Assembly: GCA_023417655.1 (NCBI GenBank)
Contig: JAEZFD010000061.1
Coordinates: 22,723 to 86,722, forward strand
Length of the DNA: 64,000 bases
Reading direction: 5' to 3'
From: Planctomycetota bacterium
Lineage (GTDB): Bacteria; Planctomycetota; Planctomycetia; Planctomycetales; Planctomycetaceae
Shown in pieces: positions 1-8,909 of this stretch (the stretch's first letter is position 1; each line of letters starts with the position of its first letter). Made by a program: the position numbers and the translations under genes. The notes under the pieces are model-generated. The model did not search any database. It was not told the origin of the DNA and worked only from the letters and a program-made list of their open reading frames with translations.

Positions 1-1406
1 GAGAACCACAGAACGTCCCGGGCATCGCGATGGAACATCTCACAATGGAGAAGTTCCATCGTGGACCTGATGACGCTGAGATCCGCCAACGCCTCTTCGG
101 CGACATCAAGCTGAACGAGGTGCCGCTCAGTCAGTCTCAAAAGTCCCGATCGCTCCAGAAGATTCAGTGGAGTGTCGACTCAAAGGGAGTGACCCCTGAA
201 CAAGTGGACGCGTTGCTGGTTTCAATGGCCTCGCGTGCGTTTCGCCGCCCCGTTGAAGCCTCAGAGATTCAGAAATATTGCGACCTGGCTCGCAGCGTCT
301 TGCAACGGGACCGCGATGTCGTGGCCGCTCTTAGGGCGGGATATCGTGCTCTGTTGTGCTCTCCCCGATTTCTCTATGTGAATGAATCGCCCGGGAAACT
401 TGATTCCTACGAACTTGCCTCCCGGCTCAGTTATTTTCTCACCGGCAGTCTCCCGGATCAGGAACTTCAGCAGCTTGCAGAGACGGACTCTCTGCGAAAC
501 CCTGACGTGATTTCTGGTCAGGTGGAACGATTGCTCACGGGTGAGTCCGGCCGAAGGTTCCTCAAAGATTTTGCAGCGGAATGGCTGGAACTCAACCAGA
601 TTGATTTCACCCAGCCGGACCGCAGGCTCTTCCCGGACTTCGACAAGATCGTCGAGAACTCGATGCTGGAGGAAACGCATCTGTTCCTTGAGCAGATGCT
701 GAAAGAGAACCAGAACGTCAGTGGTCTCGTCAATGCGAAGCAGACCTGGCTCAATAGTCGGCTTGCCCGTTATTACGGAATCACGGATGTCGAAGGGGAT
801 CAGATGCGGCTGGTCTCGTTGAAGCCGGAATCAAGTCGGGCGGGACTGCTCACTCATGGATCCGTGTTGAAGGTGACAGCAAACGGAACCTCAACATCTC
901 CGGTTCTTCGCGGAGTCTGGGTGGCCCGACGCATTCTGGGGGACAGCATTCCGCCTCCCCCTGAGAACGTGCCTGCCGTTGAACCGGATACGCGGGGTTC
1001 AACGACAATTCGGGAACTGCTGGAAAAGCATCGTGCCGATGTCTCTTGTGCCAGCTGCCACCGGAAGATTGATCCCCCCGGTTTCGCTCTTGAGAATTAT
1101 GATGCAGGGGGGAAGTGGCGCGACCGATATGGTCCCAAGGGGGCGAAGATCGATCCCTCTTCTCAACTGTTAACGGGTGAGAAGTTCCGTGACTTGAAGG
1201 CCTTCCAAACGCTGGTCGCATCGCGGCCGGAGATGCTTGCCCGAAATCTCGCCGAAAAGCTCGTGACTTACGGAACCGGTGCCCCGATCGCGTTTTCAGA
1301 GCGTTCTGAACTGGATCGAATTGTCTCTGAAGCGGCGAAGGACGACTACGGGTTCCGGTCGATCGTTCATGCGGTGATCGCGAGTCCACTGTTTCTGCAA
1401 AAGTAA
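1..1406 (+). CDS. DUF1592/DUF1588/DUF1585 planctomycete protein, 5' end outside window
   Basis: The reading frame is open from base 3 to the stop, so the gene begins upstream of the window and the ATG at 30 is not its start. Read in order, the visible part has a DUF1595-like stretch (RAFRRPVEASE), a DUF1592 region (SYELASRLSYFLTGSLPD onward), a DUF1588 region containing the haem-type motif CASCH followed by KIDPPGF, and a short DUF1585 tail ending SPLFLQK. In planctomycetes these large secreted proteins occur next to a DUF1552 gene, as here 28 bases downstream. Their biochemical role is not established; a haem-linked extracellular function is only inferred from the CxxCH motif. Family assignment is confident, function is not. 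Confidence 0.9.
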   Translation, partial: EPQNVPGIAMEHLTMEKFHRGPDDAEIRQRLFGDIKLNEVPLSQSQKSRSLQKIQWSVDSKGVTPEQVDALLVSMASRAFRRPVEASEIQKYCDLARSVLQRDRDVVAALRAGYRALLCSPRFLYVNESPGKLDSYELASRLSYFLTGSLPDQELQQLAETDSLRNPDVISGQVERLLTGESGRRFLKDFAAEWLELNQIDFTQPDRRLFPDFDKIVENSMLEETHLFLEQMLKENQNVSGLVNAKQTWLNSRLARYYGITDVEGDQMRLVSLKPESSRAGLLTHGSVLKVTANGTSTSPVLRGVWVARRILGDSIPPPPENVPAVEPDTRGSTTIRELLEKHRADVSCASCHRKIDPPGFALENYDAGGKWRDRYGPKGAKIDPSSQLLTGEKFRDLKAFQTLVASRPEMLARNLAEKLVTYGTGAPIAFSERSELDRIVSEAAKDDYGFRSIVHAVIASPLFLQK

Positions 1407-1434
1407 AATCCTCGGAAGGAAAGGGGTTTCACCC

Positions 1435-2727
1435 ATGTCCGCTCCCGTTCATTTCAATTTTCAGCAGAAGCTGGATCGCCGAACATTCCTCCGTGGAGCC
1501 GGTGCTGCGATGGCGCTGCCGTGGCTGAGTGCGATGTCTCCGACGTTTGCCGCGCCGTCAGCCGAGCCTCGTCGACGCTGCTTTGTCGCGATGACTCTCG
1601 GGCTGGGGCTCCATGCCGAAAACCTGTTCCCGGAGCAGGCGGGACGCAACTACGCGCTCTCGCCTTATCTCCGTCAGTTGAGTGATCTGCGTGAGCACTT
1701 CACTGTCGTCTCGGGTTCATCACATCCCGGAGTCACGGGCGGCCATCGTGCCGAGGCCAGCATCCTTTCTGCGGCTCCGATGAGTTCGACGGCTCAGTCG
1801 AAGAACACGATCTCGATTGAACAGTTGATGGCGAAACACCTGGGCCATCAAACCCGATTCCCTTCGCTGGTGCTGGGATTGCTGGGGACCAACAGTCCCT
1901 CGTACACCGAGAACGGATCGATGATCCCGGCGCTGACCTCGCCATCGCGTTTGTTTTCTCAGCTGTTCATCAACGACTCCGAGGCCGACCGCAGACGGCA
2001 GGCATGGCGGGCACAGGAAGGCCAGAGCATCATGGATCTGGTCGCCGATGACGCGAAGTCGCTGCAGCGTCGGCTGGGGGCAGGGGACCGGGATCGACTC
2101 GATGCCTACTTCACGAGCGTTCGTGAACTCGAGCATCGTCTCGTTCAGTCAGAGGCCTGGGTCCATCGCCCGAAGCCGGTTGTCAACGTCAAGCAGCCTG
2201 TTGATATCAGCAGCATGGCGGACGTAGTCGCGAGACAGCGTCTGATGAGTGACATGGTCCGGCTCGCGCTCTCGACCGATTCCAGTCGCTTCGTCTCACT
2301 TCACTTCGGCGCACCCGGCGCGGTTCCCCCGATTGAAGGAGTCGATCAGGGATACCACGCTCTGAGCCACCATGGAAAAGAAGAGGAGAAGCTGGAGCAG
2401 CTCGCCCTGATCGAAAGTGAAGTCGTTCGTGCCTGGGGAGACTTCCTGCGTGAACTGAAGAAGACCGACGATGCCGGCGGCAACTTGCTCGATACGACCT
2501 CAGTGCTGCTCACCAGCAACCTGGGTAACGCGTCGAACCATGATAACCGCAACATGCCAGTACTGCTGGCAGGCGGGGGATTCCGTCATGGTCAGCACCT
2601 CGCGTTCGACCGAACGAAGAACTATCCGCTCTCGAATCTCTTCGTCTCACTGCTGCAGCGAACAGGTCTGGAAGTCGATTCCTTCTCCACCGGGAAATCG
2701 ACGATGACCGGGCTGGAGTTCACGTAG
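1435..2727 (+). CDS. DUF1552 domain protein with Tat-type signal
   Basis: A 430-residue protein starting 28 bases after the DUF1592-type gene, behind a purine-rich ribosome binding site (GGAAGGAAAGGGG). The N-terminus has a twin-arginine motif at residues 15-16 (RRTFLRG) followed by a hydrophobic Ala-rich stretch, which predicts Tat export. The body matches the DUF1552 family, including LGLLGTNSPSYTENG, SVRELEHRL and the late VLLTSNLGNASNHDNRNMPVLLAGG segment. DUF1552 resembles the DUF1501/sulfatase-like superfamily, but no reaction is known. The tight spacing indicates co-transcription with the preceding gene, forming the classical two-gene planctomycete module. Confidence 0.9.
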   Translation: MSAPVHFNFQQKLDRRTFLRGAGAAMALPWLSAMSPTFAAPSAEPRRRCFVAMTLGLGLHAENLFPEQAGRNYALSPYLRQLSDLREHFTVVSGSSHPGVTGGHRAEASILSAAPMSSTAQSKNTISIEQLMAKHLGHQTRFPSLVLGLLGTNSPSYTENGSMIPALTSPSRLFSQLFINDSEADRRRQAWRAQEGQSIMDLVADDAKSLQRRLGAGDRDRLDAYFTSVRELEHRLVQSEAWVHRPKPVVNVKQPVDISSMADVVARQRLMSDMVRLALSTDSSRFVSLHFGAPGAVPPIEGVDQGYHALSHHGKEEEKLEQLALIESEVVRAWGDFLRELKKTDDAGGNLLDTTSVLLTSNLGNASNHDNRNMPVLLAGGGFRHGQHLAFDRTKNYPLSNLFVSLLQRTGLEVDSFSTGKSTMTGLEFT

Positions 2728-2805
2728 ACTTCGCGGTGAAGGAAATGCCGGTTTGTCTCAAAGGTCTCACAGCTTGAGCTGAAGGACTAAGGAGACAGGC
2801 CCTGG

Positions 2806-3087
2806 TCAGACGGTCGCTGCATCGCACGAAAATTTCCGAATCAGAAAGAACGGCAAGCCCGTCACGGCAGCAACGGGAATTGCCAGCAGTGCTCCGATGA
2901 CCAACATCGGTGGACCCCAACCCAGGTTCACCTGCCAGTTCACAAGCCACGCTTCGTGGAGCAGACTGAGTCCTGAAGTGGTAACGGAAGCCACGACGAT
3001 GCACAGGCCGTAGCGGCGACTGACACTGTGCATCACCGCCGCAATCAGCGCGACGAAAAGCAGGTATTCCGGAATGCCGTTCCACAT
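2806..3087 (-). CDS. small multi-pass membrane protein of unknown function
   Basis: A 93-residue hydrophobic protein with about three predicted membrane segments (roughly residues 8-25, 27-44 and 58-82) and a short positively charged C-terminal end. I do not recognise the family. It starts 81 bases downstream of the accC stop on the same strand, so it could be the last gene of the pepP-accB-accC group. Its ATG is preceded by GGGA at a suitable distance. The hydrophobic pattern is typical of a real membrane protein rather than a shadow frame, but the evidence is compositional only. Confidence 0.6.
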   Translation of the reverse strand: MWNGIPEYLLFVALIAAVMHSVSRRYGLCIVVASVTTSGLSLLHEAWLVNWQVNLGWGPPMLVIGALLAIPVAAVTGLPFFLIRKFSCDAATV

Positions 3088-3168
3088 GGCGCGATCCCGA
3101 CTGAAACCAAGAGTTCCCGTTCGATCAACTCGACGACTTGTTCTCAGGGACCGGGCTCGACACAGGTC

Positions 3169-4512
3169 CTACCAGGTTCGTTCGACGAACTTGGTGTCAC
3201 CGGTTGCCGTGATGAAGGTGTTGTGACTCAGAATCTTCTTTGCCAATGACACCGTCGTTGCGATCCCCGGTCCTTCGACGACCAGTTCATCCAGTGCCCG
3301 ACGCATACAGGCGATCGCTTCTTCGCGAGTCGGCTTATGAACGATCAGTTTGCCGATCATTGAATCATAATACGGGCTGATCTTGTAGCCCTCGTAGATG
3401 TGGGAATCCCACCGAACTCCGAGCCCGCCGGGAATGCGGAGCTTGGTGATCGTTCCCGGGCAGCCGCGGAATCCCTGATCAGGGTCTTCGGCGTTGATAC
3501 GGACTTCGATCGAGCTGCCGTTGCAGGGAACGTCTTTTTGCTTGACGCTCAGGGTTCCGCCAGCGGCAATGCGAATCTGTTCCTTGATCAGGTCGAAGCC
3601 AGTCACCATCTCGGTCACAGGATGTTCGACCTGAATTCGGGCGTTCACTTCGATGAAATAGAAGTTGTTGTCCTGATCGACGATGAACTCGCACGTTCCC
3701 GCGTTGTAATAGCCAGCGGTCTTCACCAGTCGCACGGCGGCTTTGCAAATGTCTTCGCGAACGTTCTGAGGCAGGTTCGAAGCGGGGGATTCTTCGATCA
3801 GTTTCTGGTGCTTGCGCTGCATGGTGCAGTCACGCTCCCAGAGGTGCAGCACGTTCCCATGCTGATCGGCAATGATCTGCACTTCGACGTGACGAGGACG
3901 TTCGATGAACTTCTCGATGTAGACGCCGGCATTCTTGAATGCCTTTTCCGCTTCAGCAGCAGCGGCTTTCAATTCAGTCCGCAGGTTCATTTCGTTGAAG
4001 GCAGGACGAATCCCCTTTCCGCCCCCACCAGCGGTTGCCTTGATCAGCACGGGATAGCCGATCTCGGCAGCGATCCGGACGGCGTCTTCTTCGCTTTCCA
4101 CGAGCCCGGGACTTCCCGGCACGCAGGGGACTTTGGCTTCCATAGCAATCTGCCGGGCGGCGACTTTGTCACCCAACTTGTGCATGGCCTCATGCGGAGG
4201 CCCGATGAATTCGATCTTCGAGTCCCGGCACATCTCGGCGAAGTCAGCGTTCTCAGCGAGAAAGCCGTAACCCGGGTGAATCGCCTGGACATTTCCGAGT
4301 TCTGCGGCAGCGATCAGGTGCTCGGCCTTCAGATAGCTTTCTGAAGCAGGAGCGGGACCGATGCAGTAGGACTCGTCCGCCAGACTCAGATAATGGGCTC
4401 CACGATCGGCTTCGCTATAGACCGCAACGGTCTGGATGTCCATCTCTTTACAGGCGCGAATCACCCGCAGTGCAATTTCACCACGGTTGGCAATCAGAAT
4501 CCGTTGAAACAT
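3169..4512 (-). CDS. accC: biotin carboxylase subunit of acetyl-CoA carboxylase
   Basis: A 447-residue protein of normal AccC length. It catalyses ATP-dependent carboxylation of biotin on BCCP, the first half-reaction of acetyl-CoA carboxylase in fatty-acid synthesis. The N-terminus (MFQRILIANRGEIALRVIRA) is diagnostic. The ATP-grasp glycine loop GGGGKG is at residues 162-167, and the catalytic segment EVNARIQVEHPVTE is at about 288-301. The gene lies 139 bases downstream of accB on the same strand. The carboxyltransferase genes accA and accD are not in the window. Pyruvate or propionyl carboxylase subunits are less likely given the length and the neighbouring accB. Confidence 0.96.
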   Translation of the reverse strand: MFQRILIANRGEIALRVIRACKEMDIQTVAVYSEADRGAHYLSLADESYCIGPAPASESYLKAEHLIAAAELGNVQAIHPGYGFLAENADFAEMCRDSKIEFIGPPHEAMHKLGDKVAARQIAMEAKVPCVPGSPGLVESEEDAVRIAAEIGYPVLIKATAGGGGKGIRPAFNEMNLRTELKAAAAEAEKAFKNAGVYIEKFIERPRHVEVQIIADQHGNVLHLWERDCTMQRKHQKLIEESPASNLPQNVREDICKAAVRLVKTAGYYNAGTCEFIVDQDNNFYFIEVNARIQVEHPVTEMVTGFDLIKEQIRIAAGGTLSVKQKDVPCNGSSIEVRINAEDPDQGFRGCPGTITKLRIPGGLGVRWDSHIYEGYKISPYYDSMIGKLIVHKPTREEAIACMRRALDELVVEGPGIATTVSLAKKILSHNTFITATGDTKFVERTW

Positions 4513-4651
4513 GGTCGCTATCGTCCCGTGTGCGGGCAGGGTTCGCCAGGCCGTCAGTCAGACGACGCCCGAAGTGGAAATGCAGAAATCCGGTCACTCA
4601 GCAGCGGGATTTGAACGTCCAACCCCGCCGGGATCGAGGCTGTCAGGGGGT

Positions 4652-5158
4652 CTATGGCTTCACAAGGAACAGGGTCTGGCCGAATTCGACGGCGTCGCCG
4701 TCCTTCAGCAGAACCTTGGCAATTGTCCCTGAGACCTTGGCCGGAATCTTGTTGAACAGTTTCATGGCCTCAACGATGCAGACAACAGTGTCAGGGGAGA
4801 CCTTGTCTCCTTCTTTCACGAAGGCCGCTTCGCCTGGGCTCGGAGCCTGATAGAAAGTCCCGACCGTGGGGCTCTTGATGGGGATCAGGCCTTCATCGGC
4901 AGCAGGTGCGGCTGAAGCTGCAGGCGCCGCTGGAGCAGCAGCAGCGGGTGCACCCGGGGCCGGCGCAGCCGGAGCAGGGGCATAAGCGACAGGAGCTGCA
5001 GCAACGACTTGCTGTGCTCCGCGACGCAGGACGTAATAGGCGTCGCCTCTCTGCTGCTTGAACTCGCGGATGTCGTACTTTTCCATCAGTTCCAGCAACT
5101 GACGTAAACCCTCGACATCGAATTGTTCTGACCCCTTCGGCTCCCGTGCCATTGCCAT
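4652..5158 (-). CDS. accB: biotin carboxyl carrier protein of acetyl-CoA carboxylase
   Basis: A protein of up to 168 residues. It has a short N-terminal helical part, an Ala/Pro-rich linker (about residues 52-87) and a C-terminal biotinyl domain with EAMKL at 130-134; Lys133 is the predicted biotin attachment site. The segment SPTVGTFYQAPSPGE and the thumb-like insert are typical of BCCP from acetyl-CoA carboxylase rather than of other biotin enzymes. The ATG at 5158 directly abuts a GAGGGG box, so translation may really begin at the second ATG (5152, residue 3), which has better spacing. It lies just upstream of accC on the same strand; the gene pair is conserved widely in bacteria. Confidence 0.96.
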   Translation of the reverse strand: MAMAREPKGSEQFDVEGLRQLLELMEKYDIREFKQQRGDAYYVLRRGAQQVVAAAPVAYAPAPAAPAPGAPAAAAPAAPAASAAPAADEGLIPIKSPTVGTFYQAPSPGEAAFVKEGDKVSPDTVVCIVEAMKLFNKIPAKVSGTIAKVLLKDGDAVEFGQTLFLVKP

Positions 5159-5497
5159 CCCCTCACCTGTGTTCGATCACAGGTTTTGCATTAAATTTGA
5201 GTTTGCGAATGTCTGGTCCCGCTCGCGGGTCCAGTGGACTGATCGCCGGAACTGTTTGCGACAGATGGGGAACAGTAAACCATTCCCATCTGATCCTGAA
5301 TTTCGAATTGACTGATCGGTCAGAACCCGGTCTGGCAGCATCGCATCATCAAATTGAAGAGTGATGCCAAGAATCCTGTTCTGACCCTCTTTTGATTGCA
5401 CTCAACACCGTCCGGGCGAACGATGAAAAATGATCGCTCAACCCGCACTCCGCGATCCGCATTTCTTCGGGGCAGGGCGTCGAGTTGCGAGGCCCAT
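5159..5497. other. intergenic stretch between pepP and accB
   Basis: About 340 bases with no coding signal on either strand. It probably holds the promoter of accB-accC, but I see no convincing -35/-10 pair. An imperfect inverted repeat built around CTGATCGGTCAG is present near 5310. Confidence 0.5.
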
Positions 5498-5518
5498 GTT
5501 AGAGCAAACCGCTCTAAC
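5498..5518. repeat. perfect palindrome of a dispersed GAGC(R)GTTTGC motif over the pepP stop
   Basis: Arms GTTAGAGC and GCTCTAAC (8 bp) surround a 5-base centre. The palindrome covers the TAG stop of the aminopeptidase gene. Related copies occur at 30441-30459, 53144-53159 and 54632-54649. With no T-run it is not a standard terminator. Confidence 0.6.
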
Positions 5519-6623
5519 AGGCGACCGCGATATCATTCCATCCCTTGGGAGTTGAGGAGAGAACCTCGAATCCATCACGCGTGACCAGCACGTCGTCTTC
5601 GATCCGAACTCCGCCCCAGCCGGGAAGATAGATCCCCGGCTCAACTGTGACAACCATTCCCGGTTTGAGAACCGTCCCTGAAGATCCTGCCAGTCGGGGA
5701 AGTTCATGGACATCTAATCCGATTCCATGCCCAAGTCCATGCCCAAAGTTCTTTCCGTAACCGGCTTTCTGGATAATTTGCCGGGCGACAGCGTCGACGT
5801 CTCGGCAGAGGACACCCGGGGCGATTGCCTCGATCGCCCGTTGTTGAGCCTCAAGAACAGTCTTGTAGACTCGTTCGTAGGTTTTGTCTTTCTTTCCAGT
5901 AAGCAGCGTCCGCGTCAGATCGGAAACATAACCGGAGCGAGTCCGGGCTCCCCAGTCGATCAAAAGAGTCGACGACTGAGTAACTGTGATGTCCCCCGGC
6001 CGGTAGTGCGGCAGGGCGGCTCGGTCCCCGACCGCGATGATCGCCGGAAAACTGCACCCGACGGCACCAAATTCCCGCATTGCCTGCTCCAGCAGCGCGG
6101 CCAGCTGTCGCTCAGTCTGCTGCGGAGTCAGAATCGCCTTGAAATACTCAAAGCCTCGTTCTGCAAGTCGAATCGCAGAGCGGATTTCCGCGATTTCGTC
6201 CTTGTCTTTGATGGCCCGAAGCTGCTCGATTTCCCAATTTACGGCCGTCCAGAATCCTTCTGACGCATGACTTTGCAGTGAATTTGCCGTCTCCCAGGTC
6301 AGAGCATGACCTTCGAATCCACAACGCTCTACTCCGTGCCCTTTGAGTTGTGCAACTGCAACGTCTGAAAGACGTTCGGTAGATTCCCGGATGAAGCTGG
6401 CGACACCCGGACATTCCTCTTCAATTTGCGTTGTGAACCGGGAGTCACTGAGAAGCTGTTCCCCATTCTGAGTCACGATCAGCCAGGTGCTGTCGCCTGT
6501 GAATCCAGTCAGCCAGGCGACGTTCTTCTCAGCAGTCACCAACAATGCATCGAGTTTTTTGCTGCGGAGCAGCTTGCGCACGAGCTCTCGTCGTCGGGCA
6601 TAGGTCTGACTGGAAAATGCCAT
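5514..6623 (-). CDS. M24 family Xaa-Pro aminopeptidase (aminopeptidase P)
   Basis: A 369-residue metallopeptidase removing N-terminal residues next to proline. A creatinase-like N-terminal domain (residues 1-130) precedes the pita-bread fold. The expected metal ligands are visible: Asp in LLIDWGARTRSGYVSDLTRT, His in FGHGLGHGIGLDVHELPR, and Glu in TVEPGIYLPG and GVRIEDDVL. The open frame extends 44 codons upstream to 6755, but that extension is not family-like, so I start at MAFSSQTYARRREL (ATG at 6623). The gene heads a same-strand group with accB and accC, an arrangement common in bacteria. The stop codon sits inside a palindrome shared with other sites in the window. Confidence 0.9.
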   Translation of the reverse strand: MAFSSQTYARRRELVRKLLRSKKLDALLVTAEKNVAWLTGFTGDSTWLIVTQNGEQLLSDSRFTTQIEEECPGVASFIRESTERLSDVAVAQLKGHGVERCGFEGHALTWETANSLQSHASEGFWTAVNWEIEQLRAIKDKDEIAEIRSAIRLAERGFEYFKAILTPQQTERQLAALLEQAMREFGAVGCSFPAIIAVGDRAALPHYRPGDITVTQSSTLLIDWGARTRSGYVSDLTRTLLTGKKDKTYERVYKTVLEAQQRAIEAIAPGVLCRDVDAVARQIIQKAGYGKNFGHGLGHGIGLDVHELPRLAGSSGTVLKPGMVVTVEPGIYLPGWGGVRIEDDVLVTRDGFEVLSSTPKGWNDIAVAC

Positions 6624-6907
6624 GGCTTCAAAGTCCCTGCTTGCACTGGTCTGCTCAACGCTTTGCGAAGATTGGAAATGTGTTCGACAGGAGAGGGGGG
6701 CTGCAAGTCCAGTTTGCATTGTGGTCCCAGGACGAGCCTCGCGACTCGGCATCACTTGCCGCCTGCTGAGAAGAACTCCCTTTCTCAGGTTTCACTAGAG
6801 TTCGCATTGTGAAGCGGGATTAGAAAAAGAGCTTTCCAGATTTCCGAACGTCCGTTATCTCGTCATTGCTCCTCGACCGGGCAGTCGAGCCAACGATAAG
6901 GTGAAGC

Positions 6908-7393
6908 GTGCTGCGACGGTATACGAGACGAACTTGGCTGGCGATGGCGGCAGTCTGTGTCATGGGAACCGGGTCATCCGGTTGTGGAACATTGCTCTAT
7001 CCAGAGCGTCGCGGTCAGCCTGCAGGACGACTCGACTGGAAGGTCGTGCTTCTGGACGGCATCGGACTGTTCTTCTTCTTTATTCCCGGTGTCATTGCGT
7101 TCGCTGTCGACTTCATTAACGGCACCATTTATCTCCCGCAGGATGGCGCCAACTGCGAGCCATTGACTCAGTCCCCGACTTCGAAACGCAACCGCGGGGC
7201 TCTCCGAAAGATTCCCGTCAGCCGCGATGAATTAACTCCCGGTGGCATCGAGCGGATCATCGCAAAGGAGACCGGCAAAAAGATCATACTGGAAGAGGGT
7301 GAATACGTGGCCGAGCGTCTCGAGAACATCGACGATTTCTGGGAAGCAAGGTCCTCTGTCGAAGGGCACATCATTCGAGGAGCCGTTTCCTGA
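6908..7393 (+). CDS. predicted lipoprotein with one membrane segment
   Basis: A 161-residue protein starting at GTG 6908, just after AAGGTGA. The N-terminus (RRYTRRTW, then a hydrophobic core ending GSSGC) gives a lipoprotein signal with Cys26 as the lipidated residue. A second very hydrophobic segment, LDGIGLFFFFIPGVIAFAVDF (about residues 49-69), is followed by GTIYLPQ and then a hydrophilic C-terminal half. The layout resembles small envelope lipoproteins, but I cannot name the family. It is transcribed divergently from the aminopeptidase gene with a 284-base intergenic region. Confidence 0.7.
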   Translation: MLRRYTRRTWLAMAAVCVMGTGSSGCGTLLYPERRGQPAGRLDWKVVLLDGIGLFFFFIPGVIAFAVDFINGTIYLPQDGANCEPLTQSPTSKRNRGALRKIPVSRDELTPGGIERIIAKETGKKIILEEGEYVAERLENIDDFWEARSSVEGHIIRGAVS

Positions 7394-7430
7394 ATGCGCC
7401 CGGACCTGAATCCTTAATGTCTGAGTCAGG

Positions 7431-7448
7431 TTGGCACGGCAGCTGCAT
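7431..7448 (+). promoter_or_regulatory. candidate sigma-54 promoter
   Basis: The sequence TTGGCACGGCAGCTGCAT carries GG (7433-7434) and GC (7445-7446) separated by exactly ten bases. It matches the RpoN consensus TGGCACG-N4-TTGC with one mismatch. It lies 131 bases upstream of the 2TM-protein ATG at 7580 and points toward it. Confidence 0.5.
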
Positions 7449-7579
7449 ATAAAACGTTTGACGCCGACGGAATACACAAGAGCGTCTCCTTTAAGAGCAA
7501 GTTGCTCTCAGGCGAGTCCTACCAGTGGGGTGGGGATTCGGAATGCAGTTTCAGTCGTTACTGTTCAGGAGGAATCGCC

Positions 7580-7876
7580 ATGCAGATGACAGAACATGAT
7601 GCCCAGATACGGGCTCAGCAAATCTTTTATGCGCACGCGGCCGCATATGTGGTCGTCAACATCGGACTCGTTGTCCTGAATTTGAATGAAAATCCTGACC
7701 GACTCTGGTCGATGTGGCCACTCTTCGGCTGGGGAGCGGGGCTCGCGCTTCACGGCGTGTCCGTTTTCGCGACTGACAATGCAGCGCAGCGGGTGCTCGC
7801 CCGCCAGGAACGTCGTGCGGAAAGGCAACACCGACGGGAAGAGCGTCGGGATGATCGACGGGCCAACCGAGGATAG
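7580..7876 (+). CDS. 2TM domain protein
   Basis: A 98-residue protein. The ATG at 7580 has an excellent ribosome binding site, AGGAGG at 7568-7573, so I reject the longer open frame from 7502. It has a short N-terminal helix (HDAQIRAQQIFYAHAAAY), two membrane helices (about residues 16-35 and 46-63, the second after the LWSMWPLFGWG motif), and an Arg/Glu-rich C-terminal tail. This is the pattern of the 2TM family (PF13239), sometimes found fused to histidine kinases. A sigma-54-like site lies upstream. Function is unknown. Confidence 0.8.
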   Translation: MQMTEHDAQIRAQQIFYAHAAAYVVVNIGLVVLNLNENPDRLWSMWPLFGWGAGLALHGVSVFATDNAAQRVLARQERRAERQHRREERRDDRRANRG

Positions 7877-7903
7877 AGTCATCGGCTGGCCCTCATCTGA
7901 AAG

Positions 7904-8815
7904 TTACCAGTCGAGTTTGACGACCTTCTGATGTTCCGGATGGCTGGGCTTGAGGCAGTTCAACTGCAGGGTGAGACCTGAGGGTGTGAACTCTGCCGCC
8001 ACCCAGCCGTTAGGAAGTTCGTCTTTGAAGATATAGGCCGTCGGTGGCAGATTAATCATGTGCAGATTGTCATGTCGGCTCACTCCCCAGACGTGAGTGT
8101 GACCGAAGATGAATGCTTTCACCTGAGGACGGCTCTTCAGCACTTCAATGAACTCACCCGTGTCGGCCAGACCGCCCCAGGGTTTGCCTTCTGCTGGCGG
8201 TGTGAACTGGCAGGGGTGGTGAGCGATAATGACCGCAGGCTTATCAGCGCGGGCGTCGAGTCCCTTGGCGAGCCATTCCAGCTGCTCTTTTCCGAATTCC
8301 CCGGTCACGACGTTTGTCTTCGTGAGCGAGTCGAGTAAGAACAGATTGACGACTGGGGTTTCCAGCAGCGTGATGTGCTTGCTCTCGACGAACGGATGAG
8401 TGGGGCGCTGGTTCGCGAGTGAACCGTAGAGAGCGTCGCGTGCATCGTGATTCCCCATCGTAAGGTGCAACGGCAGCTTCGCATCGAGCAGTGGCTGAAT
8501 CAGTTGAGCGAAGTTCTCATAATCGCCCGGGCGGCCTGAATTGAAAGCCACATCGCCGTTGACGAGGACACCATCCGGCTTCTTGGGTTGTGCGAGAACT
8601 TCCTTCACAACCTGCCGCAGGTTGTCTGTCATATTGATATTGCGAGCGACCTTGGCAGGGTCTGCTTCGACGTGAGTGTCAGACAGAAGAGAAAGTCTGA
8701 GGACGTCGGAAGAGAGTGCCGCCGGAGCGACACGGATAATGCTGAGCCCTGCGAGGGCGGCGGCGCTCGAAGCGAGAAACTGACGACGACTGACAGGAAC
8801 AGAATGCAGTGGCAT
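7904..8815 (-). CDS. exported metallophosphoesterase
   Basis: A 303-residue calcineurin-like phosphoesterase with a Tat signal (SRRQFLASSAAALAGLS, arginines at 10-11). All signature blocks of the superfamily are present in order: LSDTH, NGDVAFNSG, MGNHDARD, IIAHHP and FGHTHVWG. These residues bind the two catalytic metals. The substrate cannot be read from the sequence; 3',5'-cyclic nucleotide phosphodiesterase-like and purple-acid-phosphatase-like relatives share the pattern. It converges on the 2TM gene, and the stops are only 27 bases apart. Confidence 0.88.
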   Translation of the reverse strand: MPLHSVPVSRRQFLASSAAALAGLSIIRVAPAALSSDVLRLSLLSDTHVEADPAKVARNINMTDNLRQVVKEVLAQPKKPDGVLVNGDVAFNSGRPGDYENFAQLIQPLLDAKLPLHLTMGNHDARDALYGSLANQRPTHPFVESKHITLLETPVVNLFLLDSLTKTNVVTGEFGKEQLEWLAKGLDARADKPAVIIAHHPCQFTPPAEGKPWGGLADTGEFIEVLKSRPQVKAFIFGHTHVWGVSRHDNLHMINLPPTAYIFKDELPNGWVAAEFTPSGLTLQLNCLKPSHPEHQKVVKLDW

Positions 8816-8909
8816 CGGACTTTCCTTCCCTTGGTGATGACCGCTTTACCCGGAGATGGCTGAAGCGTCAGGCGGATCAGTTTCAGTGAACAGTATTAAT
8901 TGAGCAGTA

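Noticed and set aside
3400..4344. Plus-strand open frame of 314 codons opposite accC
   Set aside because: Antisense shadow of accC with no recognisable domain.
4560..4650. tRNA-like T-loop sequence (GGGATTTGAAC) between accB and accC
   Set aside because: No acceptor stem, anticodon arm or paired T stem can be formed around it on either strand.
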